A DNA stretch of 38,747 bases from DATAXP01 sp036272935. Its GTDB lineage: Bacteria > Planctomycetota > Planctomycetia > Pirellulales > PNKZ01. The notes below the pieces were generated by a model that was not told where the DNA came from, searched no databases, and saw only the letters and a list, made by a program, of their open reading frames with translations. A program made the position numbers and the translations under genes. The stretch lies in assembly GCA_036272935.1 (NCBI GenBank), contig DATAXP010000163.1:1-38747 (forward strand). Reading direction: 5' to 3'. Below are positions 34,801 through 38,747 of the stretch, piece by piece. How positions within the stretch are numbered: position 1 is the first letter of the stretch; each line of letters starts with the position of its first letter.

Positions 34801-37800
34801 CGCAGACGATGAGTCTCAGCGGCCTCGAAACTATCTCCGATTCCACGCAGTTACTCGGCACGGGCTATGGCCTCACGCTATCGGGGTTGATGGTCAACAC
34901 GCGCCTCACCACCGGGCAGCTCACCAATGAGAACATGACCGGCTTGACGCTCGCCGGGCGCCTCTTGTTGGCCGATCCGTTCGCCGCGCGCACCTTCGAG
35001 ATTTGGGGCGCGGGCGCGACGACGATCAGCGGCAGCCTCAATGACAATGGCACCGGGGCGTCTGTCGTGAACTATGCCAGCACGACCGAAAGCGGCAACG
35101 TCACGATCAGCACCGGGGTGTTCAACTACTATTCGGGGGCTACAACCCTGGGCACCGGCACGCTGTTTGTCAACGACGGCAGGCCGTTCGGCAGCGGCGC
35201 ATTGGCGCTGGGTGGCGGGGCGAACGGTCTGGGCACCTTGTCGTTCGGCACCCTGCCGCGGTTGACCAACAACATCACCGGCGGCACCGGCGTGCTGAAC
35301 GTCGCCGGGTCGTTGATCTATTCCGGGACGATGTCCGGCGCTACCGGTATCACACTCACCGGCGGCGGCACCATGTACGGGCTAGGCAACAGCACTAATA
35401 CGATCGGAGCCGTCATCAACGGCACCACGTTCCAGGGCCGGTCGCTCAACGCGCTGGGTGCCGGCGCGGTTACGCTGGGCAACGGCGGCGTGCTCGACGT
35501 CGGCGGCACAGCCTTGAGCGTCAGTGGTCTGACGAGCGCCAACGGCTTTGGTCTGGTGACCAATGGTATCGGCACGCTCGGCGCATTGATCATCGCGCCC
35601 ACCACGTCGACCGGTCTTGCCTACACCGGTCAGCTCAATGACGGGTTTGGGCAACTGGCGGTGGTGAAGGAAGGCGCGGCTACCAGCACCGCCTCGCTAG
35701 CCGGCTCCGGCAGCTTCTCCGGCGGTATCGCCGTGGTGGCTGGTACGTTGTTCCTCGACTACACGAACAACAACGCCGCGAAGTTCTCGTCGAACTCGAC
35801 GATCACCGCCGGCGGCGGCATCCTGTCGCTATTGGGCAGCACGACCTCGTCGACGATTCAGAACGTCGCGACCTTGGCCGTCGGCGTGCCGACGGGCGTC
35901 AACGCCTACGGAGCCAGTTCGACCGTCACCGTGAGCACCGGCACGCTGGCGATCAATGCGATCAGCCGCGCGGTCGGCGGCGGCGTGGTCGATTTCAACA
36001 CCGCCAACGGCGGCACGATCGCCTACAACGGCACCGGCGTCGGCAACTCGGTGCTAATCGTCGGCGAATACGCCACGGCCAACGGCGGCAAGACCTGGGC
36101 GGGACTTTCGGGCGGCAACATCGTTCCACTGACGACGTACGACGTTAACGCTCCGGCATCGGTCGAAAATCTCAGCATTAGCGCGAACACCGTGATGACG
36201 TCCACCGGCTTCAATTCGTTGCTGTTCGGCTCGTCGGCTTCGCTCACGCTTGCCGCCGGAACGACGACCATTACCAGTGGCGGCGTGTTGGCCATTACGG
36301 CCGGTGCGTCGAGCATCGCTGGCACGATCAGCGGCGGCGCGCTGACGTCTGGTACCCACGAGTTGAACTTCATTCTCAACAATCTCTCCACTGGGTTCTT
36401 AAGCGTCAGCTCCAACATCGTCGACAACGGTGCGCCGGTCGCTGTCACCAAGAACGGCTTGGGCACGTTGTACTTGGGAGGCACCGCCAATGCCTTCAGC
36501 GGCGGCTTGAACGTCGACAACGGTCTGGTGGTGATCACCAAGAGTGGCGCGTTGCCAGCCAGCACCAACTCGGCGCAGGCGGGTACCGTGAATCTGTACG
36601 GCGGCAACGTGGCCGGCAGCAGCCTCGGCGGCGGCATCAACGTGACGACCGCCCTCTTGAGCGTCGCCGGCAGCACCTACACGTTTAATATCTACGGCAA
36701 CGCCACGCTCAGCGGCGGGCTGACCGCTTCCGGCGGCATCGTGATCAACAACATCGGCGCGAATAACATTGTGACCGTTGGCGCCACGTCAACGTACGGC
36801 AGCATCGTAAGCGGGGCGCCCGTGGGCACCATCAACTTGTCGGATTCGACCAGCACCGGTCACATCCTCACAGTGAGCACGTCCGCCGTCACGCTGACGA
36901 TCAACGGCACGATCCAAGATTACGCCGGGCAGAACTCGACGCCGACGGTCACCAACGGCAGCTCGGTCACCTACAACCTGGGCACGGGCACCGTGTACCT
37001 GGCCAGCACCAGCCAGAACGTCTACTCCGGCGGCACGACGATTCAGTCAGGTACGGTCGATATCACGAACAACTTGAACCTCGGTCCCGCGGGGACAGCC
37101 GTGACGTTCTCTGGCGGCTCCCTGACGTTTGCCGCGATCGCCGGGAGCACGAGCAACATGACGTTCACGCATCCGTGGGTCAGCGCCGGCGCCTCGGCGG
37201 CGATTTTCAACGTCGGCAGCATCAGTGGCGGACTCCAAGGCGTGACGGTCACTGGTCAGGGATCGGGCATCTTTCAGAAGGGCGGCCCGGGCACATTGAC
37301 CTTGGCCAACAATCTCGACGCGTTCACCGGCACGATGACCGTCAGCAATGGTCTGTTGGTCTCGACGGTTTCGGGCATTTACAAGAGCGCCACCGTCAGC
37401 CTCAGCGGTGCTGGCGCGACAGTCGACTTGCTCGGCATGAGTCAAACCTTTGCGGGGTTGGCTGGCGTCGCCTCGACGACAATTGCCAACAACATTGCAA
37501 GCGGCACGAACCCGGTGAACTTGTACCTGATGAACGGCAGTGGCACGTTCGCCGGCTCGTTCGCGCAAACGAGCAACAACACGATCTCGATTAATATGGT
37601 CGGCACCGGGTCGGAAACGTTCTCGGGGTTCACGGGTGCTACCAGTGGCATCGGCTACACCGGCAACCTGGCAGTGAGCGGCGGCACATTGACGATCACC
37701 GGCACCACCAGCGCCAACGGCGCCGCGGTGGTGACAACGGTCAACGGCAATGCCAACTTGATCCTCAACCGCGTGACGAACAACGTCGGCAACCAGATCG

Positions 37801-38747
37801 CCCCCAGCAGCACGCTGGTGTTGGGCGGTTCGACCAACGGCCTGTTCGGCGGCGGCAACTTGACGATGAGCGGCAATGCTAATGCCGTGAGCCGCGAGAC
37901 GTTCAGCGGCACGACGCTCAACTCGGGCGGTTCGCAGGTCGCGGCGGTTGACATCAGCGCCGCCGGCACGCAAACCGCGACGCTCACCCTCGGCGCTCTC
38001 ACGCGTAACATCGGCAGCACCGTGGTCTTCGCCACCAGCGGCAGCGGGCAGATCATCACTTCGCAAGCCAATAGCAACGGCATTCTCGGCGGCTACGCCG
38101 TTTACATTCCGCTGATGGCCGCCGGCGCGCAGAACACCACGCTGGCAAGCTGGGCCGTGGGCAACGGCACGGGCGGGATCACCGGGCTGGCGAGCCAGAA
38201 TTACTCGACGGCCACGCTTGCCGGCTCGTCGAGCAACGTCGACATCACCACGGCCGCCTCGACCACGCTGAGCGCGACGAGCGCCGTGAATTCGATCCGC
38301 TTTAGCACCATCAGCGCCTCGGGGAATACGACGGCCATTCTGGATCTGGTTCAGCCGTTGATCGTAAATTCCGGCGGTATTTTGATGAACACCATCGAGA
38401 ATACCGGCAACTCGCTCGGCGCGCAGATTAGCGGCAGCAGCATCACCAGCGGCAACGGGCAGGACCTGATCGTCTGGCAGATGCAAAACATCTCAACGAG
38501 TGCCAGTGCCACGATCGCCTCGCAGATCACCGATAACGGCACGACGTCGATCGGTTTGACCAAAGCCGGCGCCGGTTTGCTCAGCATCACCAACGCGACG
38601 AACACGTACAGCGGCATCACCACGGTCAACGGCGGCACGCTCAACTTCACCACCACCGGCTCGCTGGGCCAGAGCACGCAACTGGCGATCAACTCCGGCA
38701 ACTTGAACCTGACTGGCTTTGGCGCCACGCTCACCAGCCTGGTCGGC
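25884..38747 (+). CDS. Giant exported beta-strand repeat protein (PATR/autotransporter-type), partial: runs off the window
   Basis: At least 4,288 codons with no stop at the window end; the frame read through wherever I translated it. A signal peptide of about 37 residues (basic start, FRAALVVAVSVG core, ALAQ-SA cleavage) opens the protein. The rest is Gly/Thr/Asn/Ser/Ala-rich with short alternating strands, as expected for a long right-handed beta-helix. Autotransporter-associated repeats (PATR, of the form TKxGxGTLxLxGxNxYSGGTxxxxGTL) occur at residues near 1524, 1923, 2407, 3521, 3796 and 4225, for example TKAGLNTLTLSGANLYSGGT. Residues about 355-1063 hold four tandem modules. The C-terminus (barrel, PEP-CTERM or dockerin-like anchor) lies outside the window. 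A role in surface adhesion or matrix is inferred. Lys and Cys are almost absent in the parts translated. Confidence 0.9.
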   Translation, partial: MHSHALGRCARALFRAALVVAVSVGCWSAMSDHALAQSATTGWFTVTNSGLINLSTGTGGGTGGWTVSSGTAPPISTATTLTFTDNIAGATTLNNDINGTTGFTGLTGITFSGTQGVTITGNGFKFTAAASSITFSTGTTVMAETFSAPVTFAGTTTTLGASQAGSSITFNALTLSGILGISANMSVNAATLDIAGGNRTITNSAAVATNGSTFSAIVLNADGSDHILTFSGIGNNTLNGAITGGGNSGIYLAGTGTTTISNNNSGFLGNMTISGAQTVALVSPTNALGMGNLTISAAITLLANAPSMVTVANPTITLTGATLTLNSSTSQGMAITGTVINSGGNRTITNNDVSGLTISGTLRLSESGAAVGRLLTLAGTGNTTLNATIDANATNTGGFSIVPTGGNVTISGLSVGSGIGGDAVPTLAISPGATAFVTISQDLSAFTNPLSLSGTGTISLAVTSNPLGTSPVNNTTINILRPTVAGITIGNNITLGANITIADFANSSGLTLSGTVTNSGGNRTITNNDLTGGLTLSGTLMLSESGAAVGRLLTLAGTGNTTLNAVIDSNATNTGGFSIIPTAGSVTISGLSVGSGIGGDAIPTLTISPGAAASVTIAQDLSAFTNPLNLNGTGTISLAVTSNPLGTAAVNNLTVNILRPTVAGINIANSITLGANLTIADFAATGLTLSGTITNSAGPRIITNNNNTGLTLSGNTLYLSESTALVGRLLTIAGTGNTTLSSLTLVANATNTGGFALVPTGGGVTLSGLAIGGSAIPNLTFSPGAAATVTLATDLTAFTSTNSLGGTGTVSLAIATNPLGSGVINNVAASVLRPNVTGITLANNVTLAGNLTIADPLNTSFAGLTLSGTLTNSAANRIITASNVTGGTTISGTLMLSESGAGTGRLLTIAGTGYTTVSAVVDANSTATGGLQFGPTGGGLTISGLSVGSGIGSDAMPSLTFAGTTGTITIATDLSAFTSTNSVNGTGTIAIGIGANLNTPLGSGLITVSGNGIILPETSGINITNSINLSASPTVAASPFGLTMSGAIITLNSATRTITNNNAGLTISDTFAVGVNGGQLAVAGAGYTTITDTLAALNGINSSMGAAGIATLSNGYAGTGGTITLTSGTLVANGSLTTGGATAIWAAGGSLTNLYASPQNFGLLTDTAAATIASVNGGGMSFNGIIGGTSTVHVLALSGALTTSNVMFVDTAAATTPITTLSLTIANNATLSMSAAGAVFASTYSAGPATVLQLQNNGQISFDNTTTNVTRIAAPSATAGTLALSIVGNGTLSFLSGGGNTASSLLGFGAVTLTSGVGTINFGNANTATVSAQTLTAVAGAALDISTSATLGTTQTVSFANGVSNGQFLTGVVFVNEKDFATYSAINGVQSATAFYQNVAANGALGPLTGTNLVENINASLNTSISGGQLAMAGLKLNGGDTVSAADSVSYLLLTYGGTILGTNAGGIIATGGTSTITAPIVWSNGGNQVMTIDVASTSDNLYVNYLNTAIEGVLGNGTGTGSLEKIGLGTLTIGGGLGLTAGNGLFISEGTVALGTGITPFVNTGPTITMSPGTTLNLNGLPSVFIAGLNGYGTVQLGNAATNETLTLGGTATSFTYGGTFTNSGAVYTLAKTGTGTATFSNSANLSGITNGVNVLAGGLNLGMNPGQFFTGGLTLTSTAAVSFSGLYGGSAVLGPLVINATSSTSAAFPVIEFTTPGSVTFSGASSAATNSFVLMRGTGFGSTNNADIYLAGTGAPTGVLPWAVGDVALTGSGSGLLAVDSVSALVRFAVDSDFTLPNTNNTTPTDQTQAILYNATGATTNITITNAAAAAVMVDLGSANLSAITLSGPGAGATLTVGNGILQFTGSGATSFAGQTATLNGFNNGLRLGTGVTNWTVIVNNTNGNTLAETVTVASPFVGTTLTKDGNGVLDLAAANSLTGAVTVNSGSLVIANAAALTAANAVTLETLDTLTISDNLGTVTLAGLTGVGASNNLYVGQNDTLELGTFTGSISTVMATGSSLIIGINNAVGTISTTSLTVAPGQTTPLTITKLGSGAQTFTDSPLTLSANAASPGTINVTSGSLLINANTATSTLSNAIVNMSPGTSLAWTTSATALIIQDKLINNDVINLANASFSYGVGTTTANITANAGTAVPISFSGQSAFTFVQTTSTGSTILPTTLTRVNDGVLLVNPTSGTYAAAFAGGTFGGVTSTTDTGGMNMLVTNSSSGFLSGTLNQNNPNTAIVPFIVVGTANGTTAQNVAPSSTSVTFATFDVTGSLRAVNSNETVSTVVAGNNVVLSAAGTGLSPFSANTAVNALSLVNTGTTTGVAAFTGTGQNITISSGLLISAANANSVNGNSLAGINISFGNTQSVAVAGVNEGIIYAAMPTTLAANIVDNSGTPVMITKAGLNTLTLSGANLYSGGTNLEAGTLAVVAGNSLGNGSNLTISGNSALQFGAAGVTVTQSVFVASSVTTILDASLNSGTISGNISLASSFSGVVLPESTATSNIVVLSGANNFSGSTMTLSGGWLGFGNTSAVNGLSTIFVTTNSGFQPAVANMVVASNILLGGANATLGGNLAVSADLGIASGGGLTLSGVITNSGSRQITTSNSTGLTLSGGIVLAEAITARTLTFAGIGPVYITGTITNSGANNVLNNLDATGGLTITGTVALSETSLTGRVLTINGAGNTYINATFTNIGTGGLTLAPTAGANAITMAGNLSTYSNTLSISSGLVQLATTSNPLGVGTVDIAGAATVGVQIAGLTLNNNFALNNTFTITGTQGVTLSGTITNSLGGRTLENYNNVGITFDGIIAPSTATNTPALMAITGTGSSTINSNTTIIDYANALNSSTVGTLSNTTGISALEFNTVAGGNVTVTGNVGFGVWSNSTTFADMPTISFNGAAGSTVTLDANLASLSGSVFGLVMNGTVVIATTSNPLGNDGTNGNPMTIVSIGATTPQIVPGIAGLNITQTMSLSGLETISDSTQLLGTGYGLTLSGLMVNTRLTTGQLTNENMTGLTLAGRLLLADPFAARTFEIWGAGATTISGSLNDNGTGASVVNYASTTESGNVTISTGVFNYYSGATTLGTGTLFVNDGRPFGSGALALGGGANGLGTLSFGTLPRLTNNITGGTGVLNVAGSLIYSGTMSGATGITLTGGGTMYGLGNSTNTIGAVINGTTFQGRSLNALGAGAVTLGNGGVLDVGGTALSVSGLTSANGFGLVTNGIGTLGALIIAPTTSTGLAYTGQLNDGFGQLAVVKEGAATSTASLAGSGSFSGGIAVVAGTLFLDYTNNNAAKFSSNSTITAGGGILSLLGSTTSSTIQNVATLAVGVPTGVNAYGASSTVTVSTGTLAINAISRAVGGGVVDFNTANGGTIAYNGTGVGNSVLIVGEYATANGGKTWAGLSGGNIVPLTTYDVNAPASVENLSISANTVMTSTGFNSLLFGSSASLTLAAGTTTITSGGVLAITAGASSIAGTISGGALTSGTHELNFILNNLSTGFLSVSSNIVDNGAPVAVTKNGLGTLYLGGTANAFSGGLNVDNGLVVITKSGALPASTNSAQAGTVNLYGGNVAGSSLGGGINVTTALLSVAGSTYTFNIYGNATLSGGLTASGGIVINNIGANNIVTVGATSTYGSIVSGAPVGTINLSDSTSTGHILTVSTSAVTLTINGTIQDYAGQNSTPTVTNGSSVTYNLGTGTVYLASTSQNVYSGGTTIQSGTVDITNNLNLGPAGTAVTFSGGSLTFAAIAGSTSNMTFTHPWVSAGASAAIFNVGSISGGLQGVTVTGQGSGIFQKGGPGTLTLANNLDAFTGTMTVSNGLLVSTVSGIYKSATVSLSGAGATVDLLGMSQTFAGLAGVASTTIANNIASGTNPVNLYLMNGSGTFAGSFAQTSNNTISINMVGTGSETFSGFTGATSGIGYTGNLAVSGGTLTITGTTSANGAAVVTTVNGNANLILNRVTNNVGNQIAPSSTLVLGGSTNGLFGGGNLTMSGNANAVSRETFSGTTLNSGGSQVAAVDISAAGTQTATLTLGALTRNIGSTVVFATSGSGQIITSQANSNGILGGYAVYIPLMAAGAQNTTLASWAVGNGTGGITGLASQNYSTATLAGSSSNVDITTAASTTLSATSAVNSIRFSTISASGNTTAILDLVQPLIVNSGGILMNTIENTGNSLGAQISGSSITSGNGQDLIVWQMQNISTSASATIASQITDNGTTSIGLTKAGAGLLSITNATNTYSGITTVNGGTLNFTTTGSLGQSTQLAINSGNLNLTGFGATLTSLVG
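26946..29072 (+). repeat. Four tandem ~531-bp coding repeats in the giant gene
   Basis: Units begin at 26946, 27480, 28008 and 28542, with lengths 534, 528, 534 and 531 bp, all multiples of three. Each unit runs from GLT(I/L)SGTLxLSES through GRLLT(L/I)AGTG, NTGGF, a GLSVGSGIGGDA-like segment, an ATDLSAFT-like segment, VTSNPLG, LRPTVAGI, and ends in NRTITNN. Units 1 and 2 are the most alike, down to near-identical DNA around 27120 and 27660. A degenerate unit precedes the set, and a fifth starts at 29073 before the pattern breaks. Confidence 0.85.
32610..33270 (+). repeat. Composite module ending in a canonical PATR motif
   Basis: One of at least four related long modules in the giant protein (others at about 29940-30560, 35950-36560 and 37990-38690). 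The order is: a non-repetitive opening strand block (FIVVGTANGTTAQ here, VVFVNEKDFATYSA and VLIVGEYATANGG in others), then a strand ladder of the NALSLVNTGTTT type, then ITISSG/GGVLAITAG, then a PATR unit starting TKxGxG. The start and end are approximate. Confidence 0.6.

Noticed and set aside
25979..38734. Many long minus-strand open frames (100-480 codons) across the giant gene
   Set aside because: They lie antisense to a strongly coding, compositionally biased repeat gene whose codons rarely create stops on the other strand. The translations are Val/Pro/Leu- or Arg/Gly-rich, without starts, ribosome sites or family motifs.

Overview
The window looks like chromosome from a GC-rich planctomycete. 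This is inferred from gene content: an open frame of more than 4,000 codons built of autotransporter-type beta-strand repeats, an ECF sigma factor followed by a single-pass membrane partner, a dehydratase/ACP/ketosynthase operon, and an IS4-type transposase remnant. No rRNA or tRNA gene was seen, so the taxonomy rests on gene style alone.

Bases 1-8,686 (+ strand) hold a secreted, probably catalytically dead alpha/beta-hydrolase-fold protein, then a complete phosphate-starvation locus in the order phoB, phoR, pstS, pstC, pstA, pstB, phoU. PhoR/PhoB sense phosphate limitation, PstSCAB imports phosphate, and PhoU links transporter state to the kinase. Phased 7-bp repeats with a GCTAACA core, repeated every 11 bp, precede both phoB and pstS and sit at the same distance from a -10 element. 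They look like this lineage's Pho box. A 25-bp perfect inverted repeat lies between pstB and phoU.

Bases 8,750-13,184 hold a minus-strand NYN-domain gene, an intergenic region with two palindromic structures, a sigma / membrane anti-sigma candidate / secreted PDZ protein trio, and a decayed IS4-type insertion sequence that keeps both terminal inverted repeats.

Bases 13,235-17,725 hold a minus-strand DUF4432 (aldose-epimerase-like) gene. Divergent from it is a fatty-acid-type operon: dehydratase, long acyl carrier protein, second dehydratase, ketosynthase, and a small membrane protein. A strong-looking promoter whose -10 lies inside a 14-bp perfect palindrome precedes the operon.

Bases 17,739-25,370 (- strand) form one tightly spaced seven-gene operon for surface sugar chemistry: Nudix hydrolase, nucleotide-sugar dehydrogenase, Gfo/Idh/MocA oxidoreductase, GT2 glycosyltransferase, SDR epimerase/dehydratase, C-methyltransferase-like enzyme, and a membrane protein with C-terminal TPRs.

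Bases 25,884-38,747 (+) are a single open frame that leaves the window without a stop (at least 4,288 codons). It encodes an exported Gly/Thr/Asn/Ser/Ala-rich beta-strand repeat protein. It contains four tandem modules of about 177 residues and at least four larger composite modules that end in PATR-like motifs. Its leader carries a terminator-like hairpin and a pair of 10-bp direct repeats.
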